Below, piece by piece: positions 1 to 8,691 of a DNA stretch of 44,434 nt. This DNA comes from Ignavibacteria bacterium (GTDB lineage: Bacteria > Bacteroidota > Ignavibacteria > Tepidaquicellales > Tepidaquicellaceae), in assembly GCA_016710985.1 (NCBI GenBank), contig JADJTX010000040.1, forward strand, positions 1 through 44,434. The letters are read 5' to 3'. Each line of letters starts with the position of its first letter. The first letter of the stretch is position 1. The translations under genes were made by a program, and so were the position numbers. A model generated the notes under the pieces. It saw nothing but the letters and a program-made list of their open reading frames with translations, was not told the origin of the DNA and made no database searches.

Positions 1-325
1 CTCCATAAATACCTGGAGTGCTGCAGGTGTCAGTTTTCCTTTTGCAGGTATACCTGTAAATTATGATTTTACTTCTTCTTCGTCAACCGCCTACGGAGGA
101 AATTTAAAGTTAGAAGGGTCTGAGTGGACAATTTATTCGGGTGATGTGAACAAAGACGGAACAATTGATTTGACAGACATAGTTGCGATTACTAACGATG
201 CCTCAAGTTTTGTAACCGGGTATGTAGTAACAGATGTGAATGGAGATTCGTTGGTTACTCTTACGGATCTGCTTATTGCATATAACAATGCAGCTGCATT
301 CGTAGAAGAAAAGAGTCCTTTATAA
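1..325 (+). CDS. C-terminal end of a secreted protein with dockerin-like calcium repeats (partial)
   Basis: The reading frame is open from base 2 to a TAA at 323-325; the start lies outside the window. The last ~60 residues hold two EF-hand-like loops, DVNKDGTIDLTD and DVNGDSLVTLTD, each followed by a short helix ending in AYNN or similar, which is the paired layout of a type I dockerin-like domain. Just before it is YDFTSSSSTAYGGNL, which matches the same position of the large protein ending at 13827, so the two are paralogues in their C-terminal modules. In this lineage such modules end large exported surface proteins. Calcium binding and secretion are family inference. A strong hairpin follows the stop. 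Confidence 0.75.
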   Translation, partial: SINTWSAAGVSFPFAGIPVNYDFTSSSSTAYGGNLKLEGSEWTIYSGDVNKDGTIDLTDIVAITNDASSFVTGYVVTDVNGDSLVTLTDLLIAYNNAAAFVEEKSPL

Positions 326-378
326 AACCATGTGAATTCACTTTCTATTAGTCTAAGGTCTTAGCGAAAGTAGTGGGG

Positions 379-420
379 CGAGACCAACAACAGATGAACA
401 AGTTGTTGGTCTCGTCTTCT
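379..420 (+). terminator. Rho-independent terminator after the dockerin-type gene
   Basis: A perfect 13-bp inverted repeat (CGAGACCAACAAC at 379-391 and its complement at 402-414) with a 10-nt loop is followed by a T-rich tail. It lies 54 bp after the stop codon of the first gene and would end that transcript. Confidence 0.8.
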
Positions 421-425
421 TTTTC

Positions 426-821
426 TCCGCTCTTGTTCAATGAACAAGTTATAAATAAACTTGAACACTTGCTTAAAGACGATTCTTCTTGATAGACAAT
501 AGAAAAACTACTAATTGGGCGAAGTAAAGAATATAGAAGTTTGATTATTGACTAACCATTTAAGATACTACTTTGCTTCATACATTTCATCTTCGATATG
601 TTACTGTTTCTTATCATATTTATCAACATCAGCCCCAGTTCGATAATGACTCTGTGTTTTCTATTATCAGATCATAAGCAGCTTTACAGAATGTTCTGAA
701 ACTTTATTTGCTAATTTCTTTATTTGTCGTCTCAGCCTGAGCCTCTCCTTTTAATGCATTTTAAAGTAAGTTAGATATTTAACGTGAGACCCTGCTTTAT
801 ATGTCAGAAAATGTACCGACC
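426..821. other. Gene-free stretch
   Basis: No reading frame with a recognisable protein, RNA gene or clear promoter was seen between the terminator and the 7-bp array. The sequence is AT-rich with stops in all frames. Confidence 0.5.
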
Positions 822-981
822 TTGATAATTGATAATTGATAATTGATAATTGATAATTGATAATTGATAATTGTTAATTGTTAATTGTTAATTGTTAATT
901 GTTAATTGTTAATTGTTAATTGTTAATTGTTAATTGTTAATTGTTAATTGTTAATTGTTAATTGTTAATTGTTAATTGTTA
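822..981. repeat. Heptanucleotide tandem array, two homogeneous blocks
   Basis: Seven exact copies of TTGATAA (822-870) are followed by fifteen exact copies of TTGTTAA (871-975) and a partial sixteenth. The switch between the two variants is clean: all units before it carry A at position 4 and all units after it carry T. The array ends about 95 bp before the start of the gene at 1077, so copy number could change promoter spacing. Two other period-7 arrays lie at 28870-28897 and 35979-36020. Confidence 0.95.
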
Positions 982-1076
982 CATCCCATTACATTATACA
1001 AAAATTATTTACTGTATTTGAAAATTTTTATGTATAGGTTTGATCTGACAAAACAAAACAAAAACAAAACAAGTCT

Positions 1077-1886
1077 ATGAAAGCTGCAAGAATCTTCTTA
1101 ATCGTATTACTTTTTATGATATCAAGAATTTCATTTTCACAGGTAAAAGAGCAAGGCATTATAAAGGAAAGTGTTATCTCTCTTCTCGACAGCCTTATCC
1201 CGCCGCCACAAAACTGCAAATCAGCCTTTGATTTAATGGCAAATGATTCTATGGGGGGTGAACTTGTGTACAATAGTTTACTCAAGGAACAAAGTGAAAG
1301 AGTAAGCAGGTTATATACCGAATTGACGATCATGGAAAACAAGTTTAAATCCGAAAGATCTTCCATGAAGAGAAATCCGAATGGCGAAGGACCGCCGCAG
1401 GGTGGGCCACCATCGGGAGGACCTCCGCCGGGAGGAATGGGACCTCCGGGAGGAATGGATAACATGCCTGACGAGATGATAGAACTACGGGATGATCTGA
1501 GTGAGGCAGTTACAGCTTTAGATAAAATTACAGTTACCCGCGAGAAATTAAAAAATGAACTGAAGAAATCTACCGAGAATACCAATGTTGAACTTCATAA
1601 AACTCTTCAGACCGATACTGAAATGCATATTAATATCGTAAACCAACTGCTGGAGTCCGGCTCAAAGAAGTATGATAAAACCTTCAGATCAATAAGGAAG
1701 AATATGCTTAAGATAGATGATATCATTAAAAAATATGACTACGGCTCAAAAATAAAATTTTCACCTGTTAAAGCTGAAATAGTAAAATTACAATTTGAAC
1801 AAATATCTAATATAAATTTTCTGCTCAATGTGACTAAAGAGCTTGCAACAATCGGATCAAAATTTTATAAGGGATCTCAAAATTAA
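1077..1886 (+). CDS. Exported protein with coiled-coil segments and a Pro/Gly-rich linker, unknown function
   Basis: A 269-residue protein starting with a clear signal peptide (basic MKAAR, a hydrophobic core, then ISFSQ at about residue 22), so it is probably periplasmic or outer-membrane associated. Residues ~70-100 and ~140-170 are charged and helix-forming, likely coiled coil. Between them residues ~101-129 form a low-complexity linker of repeated GGPP and PPGG blocks ending GGM, with Met just after. No enzyme motif or family is recognised. The opposite strand is open over part of the gene only because of the G/C-rich linker codons. The upstream 7-bp array and the terminator after the stop suggest a single-gene transcript. 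Confidence 0.75.
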   Translation: MKAARIFLIVLLFMISRISFSQVKEQGIIKESVISLLDSLIPPPQNCKSAFDLMANDSMGGELVYNSLLKEQSERVSRLYTELTIMENKFKSERSSMKRNPNGEGPPQGGPPSGGPPPGGMGPPGGMDNMPDEMIELRDDLSEAVTALDKITVTREKLKNELKKSTENTNVELHKTLQTDTEMHINIVNQLLESGSKKYDKTFRSIRKNMLKIDDIIKKYDYGSKIKFSPVKAEIVKLQFEQISNINFLLNVTKELATIGSKFYKGSQN

Positions 1887-1927
1887 ATTCTGTTACGGAA
1901 GAACCTTACTTTCATAATAGACCTCCA

Positions 1928-1970
1928 GCCCCCCTTTGCCTTTTGAGGGGGGATTTTTTTATAAAACCCG
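1928..1970 (+). terminator. Rho-independent terminator
   Basis: Six C residues (1929-1934) pair with six G residues about 14 nt later, extended by an A-T and a G-T pair, and are followed directly by A and a run of seven T. It sits just after the exported coiled-coil gene and would end its transcript. Confidence 0.75.
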
Positions 1971-2059
1971 AGATGCTTCACCCGTCCCCGCTGCCTGCAA
2001 TGGTTTAAAATGTAAAAAGGGAGTGACCCTTTTTGATTGAGTATGTCTCATATTATTAA

Positions 2060-2130
2060 CACTAAGTCACCAAGACACAATGGAATACACTTAAAATAAG
2101 TTTTTCTTTGTGTCTTTGAGTCTTGGTGGT
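2060..2130. repeat. Imperfect palindrome, variant of the CACAGAG-type dispersed family
   Basis: The left arm CACTAAGTCACCAAGACACA (from 2060) and the right arm at 2106-2130 are near reverse complements separated by ~25 AT-rich bases. Similar hairpin elements occur at 24983-25144 and 27203-27553. It has no T tail on either side, so it is more likely a mobile or REP-like palindrome than a simple terminator. Confidence 0.6.
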
Positions 2131-2282
2131 AAAAAAGGATTTTCAAAATAAACGATTTGGACGGATGTGATTATTTATAATACACCTCTTCAATATTTTC
2201 ATAGAACAATTGTATTTCAATTATCATATTGAGAAAGAATGAGCGTAAAGAAATTACACTGACTAATACAATCTTTAAAACC

Positions 2283-2711
2283 ATGAACGATCTCCAAATG
2301 ATAACAAACCCGGATGTTAAGAAAGTCTTTGACAATTATCCCGGTTTCGTCCGGAATAAAATGCTGAACCTCCGCGAACTGGTCATTGAAACCGCACGGG
2401 AAACAGGCGGGATAACAAGCATTGAGGAAACATTGAAATGGGGAGAACCAAGCTATCTGACCAAATGCGGAAGCACGATAAGAATGGACTGGAAGCCTCG
2501 GTCACCTGAATGTTACGCGATGTATTTCAAATGTACAAGCAGGCTTGTAGAAACATTTAAGAAGAAACATAAAGATCAGTTTCATTTTGAAGGCAACAGA
2601 GCTATCGTTTTTCAAATGAATGACGTGATACCTAAGAAGAAACTGAAGCAATGCATAAGAGCAGCGCTGACTTATCATAAAATAAAACATTTGAAAGAAT
2701 TGGGGATGTGA
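2283..2711 (+). CDS. DUF1801 domain protein (YdhG-like)
   Basis: A ~142-residue soluble protein. The start of the domain, NPDVKKVFDNYPGFVR, followed by LRELVIETARETGGI and LKWGEPSYL, is the usual N-terminal half of DUF1801 (YdhG-like) proteins, whose biochemical role is not settled. The frame extends upstream to a TTG at 2229, which adds 18 residues unlike the family; the ATG at 2283 puts the conserved domain about eight residues from the start and is preferred. No Shine-Dalgarno sequence is present. It stands alone between repeat elements. A second DUF1801 protein lies at 16359-16760; the two are not close in sequence. Confidence 0.75.
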   Translation: MNDLQMITNPDVKKVFDNYPGFVRNKMLNLRELVIETARETGGITSIEETLKWGEPSYLTKCGSTIRMDWKPRSPECYAMYFKCTSRLVETFKKKHKDQFHFEGNRAIVFQMNDVIPKKKLKQCIRAALTYHKIKHLKELGM

Positions 2712-2744
2712 AACTATTCCGAGTTTGTATTAAAACGAAAAATT

Positions 2745-2793
2745 ACCTCAGAGAATCAGAGATTGCAGAGTTTCACAGAGAGAATTTCGCTAA
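2745..2793. repeat. Single arm of the CACAGAG-type repeat
   Basis: The motif CAGAGTTTCACAGAGAG, preceded by AGAGAATCAGAGATTG, matches the left arm of the elements at 24983 and 27203. No matching right arm was seen nearby, and the arm abuts the dispersed repeat at 2796-2897. Confidence 0.55.
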
Positions 2794-2795
2794 TT

Positions 2796-2897
2796 CCGGT
2801 AGAGTCACTCCCTCCTGTATTTCAATGGCAGAACAACTTTCAAAGGGAGGACTCTGCCGTGAAAGCGTTCCCATTCGCTGAGTCCTCCGCGCCGAAA
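2796..2897. repeat. Dispersed repeat, copy 1 of a two-copy family
   Basis: About 100 bp reading CCGGTAGAGTCACTCCCTCC, then CAGAACAACTTTCAA, then GAAAGCGTTCCCATTCGC, recurs in the same order and spacing at 35747-35834. Both copies lie downstream of a coding region and contain no open frame. The internal AGAGTC / GACTCT and GGAGGACTC / GAGTCCTCC matches allow folding into a hairpin. Confidence 0.75.
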
Positions 2898-2942
2898 TAA
2901 TAGACTAGACTTACTTTTATTTCATTGACAGGTAAATAAATC

Positions 2943-4962
2943 TTAAAACTTCACATTCATCCCAATTATCGGAAGTATCTCCCAGTTATAGTTAACTTCC
3001 TGTAAATTGAGCCTGTAGCTCCATGAGTAATCGTAAACATTTTCCCGGTTCAGCAGGTTTTGTATTTCAAGGTATGCCGAGAATGTAACCGAATTAAAGT
3101 ATATTTTCTTATCTATTCTTAGATCAACATTTTGATATGAAGGCAGTCTTTCAGAATAAAATTTATTCATATCATATAATCCCAGTCCGAATTTTTTTGA
3201 CTCACTTTCATTGAACGGAGTGTAAGGTTTACCGCCCGCGGCTTTCAGCTTTATGCCGACTGTCCAGTCATTATAAAACTGATATCCCGCCACGAGCGTC
3301 ATTTGTTTTCCGTAATCAAAATTCAACGGAAAAGTTACGGGTATTGCAGTATGAAAGTCCGATGAACTCAGTGAAATTGCAAGTGAACCGAAGAGCCCGT
3401 AGCTGCCTGTCTTTTTAATCAATGAAATATCAAGTCCGCGAAAAACCCCGCTGCCTGCGCTTATTGCTTCAGTCAGATAGCTTGTCCCGAAAAGCGTGCC
3501 GTAATTTATGAAAACGGAATATGGATCACTTATGCTCACAGGATAATCTGAATATTGTTTTACATATGCTTCGATATTAAACAGCAATTCACTGTTCAGG
3601 AAGTGTTCGACGCCTATTATATACTGGTTGACCCGAATGTTATTAAGGTTTTTATTATTTTCATTTATTGCTAAAATAATCTGCGATGGTGCCTGGTAAA
3701 ACATTCCTGCAGATGCATTCAAAGAGGTGTTTGGAAATATTTTATAACTTATTCCGAATCTCGGTGATATTGTAAGCCCCTGATCAATATATTCAAAATA
3801 ATCAGCGCGTCCTCCTGCATTCACCACTATTTTTTCGTTAAATAAATAATTATTTGAATTAATACTTGCAGAGAGTTTATAGGTTTTTATAATGGAAGAT
3901 TCATCAAGTTCCGGGAGAATATAACTTGTCGGTGTTACATAAGAGTGGGCATTTATATCAGCATCTGAAAAAACGTAAGTTCCTCCTGCAGTAAATTCAA
4001 GATTATTATTATCCGATAGATAATATTTATACTCCGATTTCAGCCCGAGATTATTCTCAAGCATTTCAATATTGTATGTAGGAAAGGAAACCTGTTCATT
4101 ATCGTAATTTGCCGAAGTATTATTTAAGTTAATACCGGCTGAAAAATTAAAAACATTTTTTCCGAAGAGGTTTTCATATTTGGCAAGAGCTGTAAAAGCA
4201 TAAATATTTCCTACCTCTTTCTGAATATTTTCATTGAATGCCTTATCTTTTACATAAAATCCTATCAGCGATATTTTTTCATTCCTTCCCAAATTATTAA
4301 CAAGTTTAAGATTTGCATCCCAGAAATTCGGTATCGGGACATCTCCGAGCTGGTCTTTCAGAAGATGAAGGTAACTGCGTCTTATTGAAAAGACATAGGA
4401 AGAATTTTTCAATAAAGGTCCTTCAAAATCCGCCGAATCCGGCTATGGATAAATTGAGTTCCTGAATATGATCGGTCGCGCTGCCATCTTTAAATGCTAT
4501 ATCCATTACACTTGAAAGTTTGTCCCCGTACTTTGCAGGAAATCCTCCGGAGTAAAAATTTACATCTTTGACAAGTTTAGGACTAATGTAACTCATCAAT
4601 CCGGTATTAGTCCCTGGTATTCCAAAATGATTAGGATTGGGTATTTCCATTCTGTCAATGAGAGTAAGATTCTCCGATGGAGCGCCCCCTCTGACTATGA
4701 GGTCATTATAAAGATCATAACCCGAAGATACTCCTGCCCTGCTTTGAAAAAACTTTATTACATCTTCCAGCGCACCCGGAGCCTTCCATATTTCAGAGCC
4801 CGTAACACTTGAATAGCTTACATTTGCGTCCGGAGCCTTCTTAAAATAAGATGATTTTACATCCAGTGTATCAGTTGAGTAAATAGTAGTATCTTTATTT
4901 TGTGAGAAGGAATGGGAAAGAAATGGATTAAAAATAAATAGAATTATTATATATTTTTTCAA
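2943..4962 (-). pseudogene. TonB-dependent outer-membrane receptor, split by one frameshift
   Basis: The first frame (start 4962, stop near 4423) carries a signal peptide ending SHSFSQ and a plug domain with ALEDVIKFFQSRAGVS, LIVRGGAPSENLTLID and FYSGGFPAKYGDKLSSVMDI. The second frame (4412 to 2943) carries the beta-barrel and ends in Phe as outer-membrane proteins do. Removing one base from the T4 run (complement of 4425-4428) joins them to read GFEGPLLKNSSYVFSIRRSY, the conserved plug-to-barrel passage of this family, so a single indel is the only break seen. Together about 670 residues. The usual N-terminal carboxypeptidase-like domain is absent. The substrate is unknown. It is divergent from the lipoprotein gene at 5049 with an 86-bp shared upstream region. 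The indel could be a sequencing error. Confidence 0.85.
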
Positions 4963-5048
4963 ATTAACCTAAAGCATTGAATGAGAAATATTCTCTGTTT
5001 AAATTACGTTTAATATATAAATGTGTATCTGAATTAACAATTACATTA

Positions 5049-6332
5049 ATGCCTAAACTTTATCTTATTATTCTTTTTTTATCCGTAATCTTAATCTCAG
5101 GGTGTGAAGATGAGATTACAAATTCAAATGACCGCACACTTAAAGGTATTATTTATAACAGTTTAGGATTTCCCCGGGGCGGTCAAACAGTTTCCATTGA
5201 TAAAAATTCTCCCTATTATTTTACGCAATCAGACGGTGTGTTTAAATTTGACAATATCGTATTTCCAGGCAGCATTTATTATTATGTATTATATAAAGAT
5301 ATAACGAAGGGTAACATTATACTAAATTCAGGATCAATTTTTTTTGACTATAATGAATTGATAGTCAATGTAACTGTTCCGAAGATTGAAGAATTCAATG
5401 AATTCGGAGTGGTTGCTTTTTTAACTACCGACGAAGTTTTATGCTATAACAATACTTTCTTCCAAGGATTAAATTCTACACAATTGACTTTCAGAACGTC
5501 TCCGGAAATACAATCGGTTCACGGAAGAATGATATATCTGTCTTTTATGGAAAGTTCAGACAAAATCCTGAGTTATAAAAACTTTGGGGTAAAGGATGTA
5601 AATCTTCAGCCTGGGATTGTAAATGAGGTAAATTTCACAAGCGGGGAAATTAATTTTGACCCGCAATACGCAGATAATACTATTACAATTCATACTCCTC
5701 CGGGTGTAAGCCATTCCAGTGTTGCAGCATATCTGAAATTTCCCGGATATCCGAATTCTCAAATTTATTTAGATTCAAGATCTTTCGGGACAACAGGTTT
5801 TACTTTTAATGTCAGGGTGCCTCAGGAATTGACAATTCCTTTTGAAATTGAAATTCAGAACTATAATAGTATCAGTCTGAACGACTCAACAACTATCACG
5901 GACTCTGAAAAAATAATTAATACAAATCCAGGTGAAAATACAGAGATAAATTACATTCAAAGACCTGTACTGGTTTATCCTCAGAATAATGAAACAGATA
6001 TTAATGAAAATTCTGTATTTACTTTTGGTATCAATAATCCTCAATCAGTTTATAAAATTGAGCTTAGGGAATTAAGCACATCGTTTCAATCATATGGCAT
6101 TAATTCCGAAATATATACCTGTTCAAACTCAGTTACATTCGGAGAACTGTTGAAGTACAGATTTTCATCACAAAATAATAATCCAAACTTTCTCTGGAGG
6201 GTTATAGCTTATCCGGGATTTACAACAGTTGACGATTATTTGTCCTTCAAGACTAATGAAACTCAGGATTTCAATAATTATATCGGCTCTGAGTTCAGAG
6301 CGTTTACAGCTAATCCTGAAGCAATACATTGA
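5049..6332 (+). CDS. Lipoprotein with N-terminal carboxypeptidase-like regulatory domain
   Basis: From the ATG at 5049 the protein starts MPKLYLIILF and runs to a lipobox LISGC, so Cys at about residue 19 would be lipidated. An upstream in-frame start at 4977 adds 24 residues before the signal and is less likely. Residues ~35-90 (LKGIIYNSLGFPRGGQTVSI, then YYFTQSDGVFKFDNI) look like a beta-sandwich carboxypeptidase-regulatory-like domain. The rest (~330 residues) is beta-rich with no family recognised; a segment starting RPVLVYPQNNETDINENS resembles Ig/FN3-like edge sequence. It is divergent from the TonB receptor, which lacks this domain, so the two may act together at the outer membrane; that is inference from position. 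Confidence 0.7.
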   Translation: MPKLYLIILFLSVILISGCEDEITNSNDRTLKGIIYNSLGFPRGGQTVSIDKNSPYYFTQSDGVFKFDNIVFPGSIYYYVLYKDITKGNIILNSGSIFFDYNELIVNVTVPKIEEFNEFGVVAFLTTDEVLCYNNTFFQGLNSTQLTFRTSPEIQSVHGRMIYLSFMESSDKILSYKNFGVKDVNLQPGIVNEVNFTSGEINFDPQYADNTITIHTPPGVSHSSVAAYLKFPGYPNSQIYLDSRSFGTTGFTFNVRVPQELTIPFEIEIQNYNSISLNDSTTITDSEKIINTNPGENTEINYIQRPVLVYPQNNETDINENSVFTFGINNPQSVYKIELRELSTSFQSYGINSEIYTCSNSVTFGELLKYRFSSQNNNPNFLWRVIAYPGFTTVDDYLSFKTNETQDFNNYIGSEFRAFTANPEAIH

Positions 6333-6350
6333 ATCGTATTAACGTGTGGA

Positions 6351-7157
6351 TTAAATGTGAAAATATATCTTAGCGGTTAAAACTTCGATCTTTGCAATCG
6401 TCATATCCAGTTCGACAATAGAATTTTTACCTTTGATGAGACTGTTGACCGGGTGAGCTACTATGTTCCTTAGCTTATTTATGAGTTTAATTGATGAATC
6501 AAAATCTTTTGCAGTCATCCCGATCTTCCTGTGAAGATTCTTCTGTCTGATGATCCACGCCATATCGCCTATATAAGCGAATTCAATGAATTTATGATCC
6601 AGCCCTTTCTTAATTTCTCTTCTGTACCGTGTATTAGGTTTCACGGATTTGTTATTCTCTTCGAAGATTCTGACCAGTTCATTGTCATCATTTTCCGATA
6701 TGTTGATCAGCCTGCCCAGTTCAAATTCCAGCTGTGAGATCAGATTATATAAATAAATATAAACATGCTTGCTGTTCAGATTTGCTGCAGTTAATAACCC
6801 GGTAACTTCCTTTCCGTTTTTAAGAAAAAAGAAATTCCGGTTTCTCTTAGCAAATGCTTTTACTGCATCCTTGATACTTGTCTCGTGATCTATGCAATCC
6901 TTCGGTTTTATTTCGAACATCTTAATATCATTCACTCCAAAATTTCCCCACTCTTTTGCTTTGAAATATTTTTTGAAAGTACCGTCGGCTTCCCGGACCG
7001 GCAAAACATCAAACCTGTTTTTTTGCATCTTGTCAAAAGCCTGCTCTTTTGTTTGATTGTAGTCTGCGTAGATCCAGTCTGATTTATTTATGCATATTAA
7101 GGAAACCGCAAATCCGGGGGCAGCGTGATAAGTCTGTTGTGAAACGGAATTTTTCAT
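6351..7157 (-). CDS. CBS-domain pair fused to a C-terminal HEPN-like domain
   Basis: A 268-residue soluble protein. Residues ~28-70 (AFDKMQKNRFDVLPV followed by FKAKEWG) and ~85-132 (SIKDAVKAFAKRNRNFFFLK, then GKEVTGLLTAANLN) are two CBS motifs, which in other proteins bind adenine nucleotides. Residues ~133-268 are all helical and include ELGRLINI and, at 228-236, KLRNIVAHP. R230 and H235 give the R-x4-H motif seen in HEPN domains, many of which are RNases or nucleotide-binding folds. An adenylate-sensing switch on a HEPN module is therefore a reasonable inference, not shown. No toxin-antitoxin partner is adjacent. Start chosen at MKNSVSQQ; nothing upstream in frame looks better. Confidence 0.65.
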   Translation of the reverse strand: MKNSVSQQTYHAAPGFAVSLICINKSDWIYADYNQTKEQAFDKMQKNRFDVLPVREADGTFKKYFKAKEWGNFGVNDIKMFEIKPKDCIDHETSIKDAVKAFAKRNRNFFFLKNGKEVTGLLTAANLNSKHVYIYLYNLISQLEFELGRLINISENDDNELVRIFEENNKSVKPNTRYRREIKKGLDHKFIEFAYIGDMAWIIRQKNLHRKIGMTAKDFDSSIKLINKLRNIVAHPVNSLIKGKNSIVELDMTIAKIEVLTAKIYFHI

Positions 7158-7519
7158 AGCAGGTAATTTTCATTAATATTCTCTGACTTACTCCAATGTT
7201 TTGCAGTGGTTTGCCAGTTGTGATACGTACCATTATTGTTCGAAACAAATATACGGAAAATAGTTTTTTCTTAAAACCGACTGTGTTCATACTTTTCACA
7301 ACCACCCACTTATCTCAATACCATTAAGTTAAGGGTTAATTTAACATTTAAGATTTTATCTTTTAAAAATATTCTTTGAGCCTTTGTGTCTTAGTTGGCA
7401 AAAATAATTACTTGTATTGATACACACTCTGCAAACGGAGGGGAAAGTTACTGTTGTGCACTTCTATTTAATTTCATCTCACGTTTCCAATCTTGGGAAT
7501 TGGAACGAGATGTACCAAA
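7158..7519. other. Gene-free stretch with an imperfect palindrome
   Basis: No convincing gene. At 7475-7512 CATCTCACGTTTCCAA and TTGGAACGAGATG form an imperfect inverted repeat of a type often seen dispersed in such genomes. Near 7374-7400 GAGCCTTTGTGTCTTAGT resembles one arm of the CACAGAG/GTGTCTT palindromes. A small + strand frame at 7395-7601 runs over these elements and is not considered real. Confidence 0.5.
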
Positions 7520-7543
7520 TACAAAAAAGCCGGCCCCGGCTTT
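7520..7543 (-). terminator. Rho-independent terminator for the DUF3347 gene
   Basis: Read on the minus strand, AAAGCCGG and CCGGCTTT form a perfect 8-bp stem with a 2-nt loop, and the stem runs on into a total of six T. It lies 25 bp downstream of the stop of the minus-strand gene ending at 7568. Confidence 0.85.
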
Positions 7544-7567
7544 AGCATCTTTAAATTTGATTCCACT

Positions 7568-8176
7568 TCATTTAAAAGTCCAGCTTTCTTTCACCTTATA
7601 GCAGTCAGCTCCTGAATTTTGATCTTCATATGGATTCATTGTATCCGTCATTGAATTAGACAGCCAATATCCGTTGCCATAAGCTGCGTTATCATTGCAC
7701 TGAAAAAGATAAATGGTTTTATTATAGAGCCCGTAAGATTGTATATACTCAATAAACTTATCATTAAGTATGCTGAAGTTTTCTCTCGCTTCATCGAGTG
7801 TAGTTGACTGTTGAACCTTTTCTCTCAATGATGCCATATCCTTTTTGAATTTTTTTGAATCAGGCAAATACTTTGGATCCATTGACCGGCTGTAATCCGC
7901 AATCACAGCAATCATTGTAAGTGTCGTAAATCTTGCATCAGCCGCGTTACCTTTAGCTAATGAATTTTTGAGAAGCATATAATCAACAAAAACATCAGTA
8001 ACCATCTGCCTGCTATATTCCGGAGCAAGCTTTGAATGATCATAAATAATTTCATGATAATTTTGTTTTGCAGCGACATCAGTCTGAGATGAAGCGTACT
8101 TATTTCCAATCATAAGGAAACATAATATTGCTATTACCATCTGCAATATGCGGGACTTTTTTTTCGGTGTCATCAT
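7568..8176 (-). CDS. Exported DUF3347 family protein
   Basis: From the Met at 8176 (MMTPKKKSRILQ) the protein has a signal peptide ending YASSQ and about 200 residues in total. The body matches DUF3347: a four-helix part with FVDYMLLKNSLAKGNAADAR, and a C-terminal part with LFQCNDNAAYGNGYWLSNS and MNPYEDQNSGADCYKVKESW. The family is often found as a tail on periplasmic heavy-metal efflux adaptors and as free exported proteins; the CxxNNN-type motif of metal-binding members appears here as FQCNDNA. The frame continues 35 residues upstream to 8281, but that part would bury the signal peptide, so the start at 8176 is preferred. It has its own terminator and stands alone, so no metal operon is visible. 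Confidence 0.75.
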   Translation of the reverse strand: MMTPKKKSRILQMVIAILCFLMIGNKYASSQTDVAAKQNYHEIIYDHSKLAPEYSRQMVTDVFVDYMLLKNSLAKGNAADARFTTLTMIAVIADYSRSMDPKYLPDSKKFKKDMASLREKVQQSTTLDEARENFSILNDKFIEYIQSYGLYNKTIYLFQCNDNAAYGNGYWLSNSMTDTMNPYEDQNSGADCYKVKESWTFK

Positions 8177-8352
8177 TATTTTATTTTTTAAATTAAAGAA
8201 ATTAATTTTTGTTTTAAAATTGAGAAAACCCATAACATCTTCGCTTTGCTTTTTTCTTCTTCTGATATTTGCAATCATCATACCAGATGTATTTTATTAT
8301 TTTTTAGATAATTTTCAAACAATTTAATGTATGTCATGTCAATATTGTCTAA

Positions 8353-8366
8353 AGTGTCATGACACT
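8353..8366. promoter_or_regulatory. Perfect 14-bp palindrome, possible operator
   Basis: AGTGTCATGACACT is its own reverse complement and lies ~180 bp upstream of the DUF3347 start, in a gene-free AT-rich stretch. GTCATGTC occurs 20 bp before it as a half-like echo. The size fits a dimeric regulator site, but no regulator is encoded nearby. Confidence 0.3.
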
Positions 8367-8691
8367 ATGAATATTTATGAGGATTGTGAATATAAAAGGA
8401 GAGAAGTTTTTCCAGTTAACAAATTTGGTTATAGCCAGAACTCCTTAGGTCGGGAAATCCATCTTCATTTATTAAGTGTAAGTTTTTGAAAGATAAACGC
8501 AGGGACTCCCGGGGAAAAGGCTCTCACTTCCGTAACCTATTTACTTATAAAATACATTAAGGGAGACTCAGCGGGGATGGTGTGATTGCACAAATACCGA
8601 CAGGGTTGTTGTTTCAAACAACCCCACATAAACCCAGAAACACAGGGCCGTGTCTCCGTTGCCCTATCTTTATAAAATATTCTTGCAGAAG
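8367..8691. other. Gene-free stretch with one short hairpin
   Basis: No gene seen. GGGTTGTT (8603-8610) and AACAACCC (8617-8624) form an 8-bp stem with a 6-nt loop, 68 bp beyond the end of the minus-strand gene at 8692. It lacks a T tail on the minus strand, so a terminator role is uncertain. Confidence 0.45.

Noticed and set aside
822..981. CRISPR or iteron origin
   Set aside because: Pure 7-bp units without spacers, and no replication gene nearby.
1028..1585. 185-codon minus-strand frame over the Pro/Gly-rich gene
   Set aside because: It is the antisense of the GGPP linker codons; the + strand frame has a signal peptide and a terminator.
7395..7601. Small + strand frame between the CBS-HEPN and DUF3347 genes
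   Set aside because: It runs through an imperfect palindrome and the minus-strand terminator and has no protein-like content.
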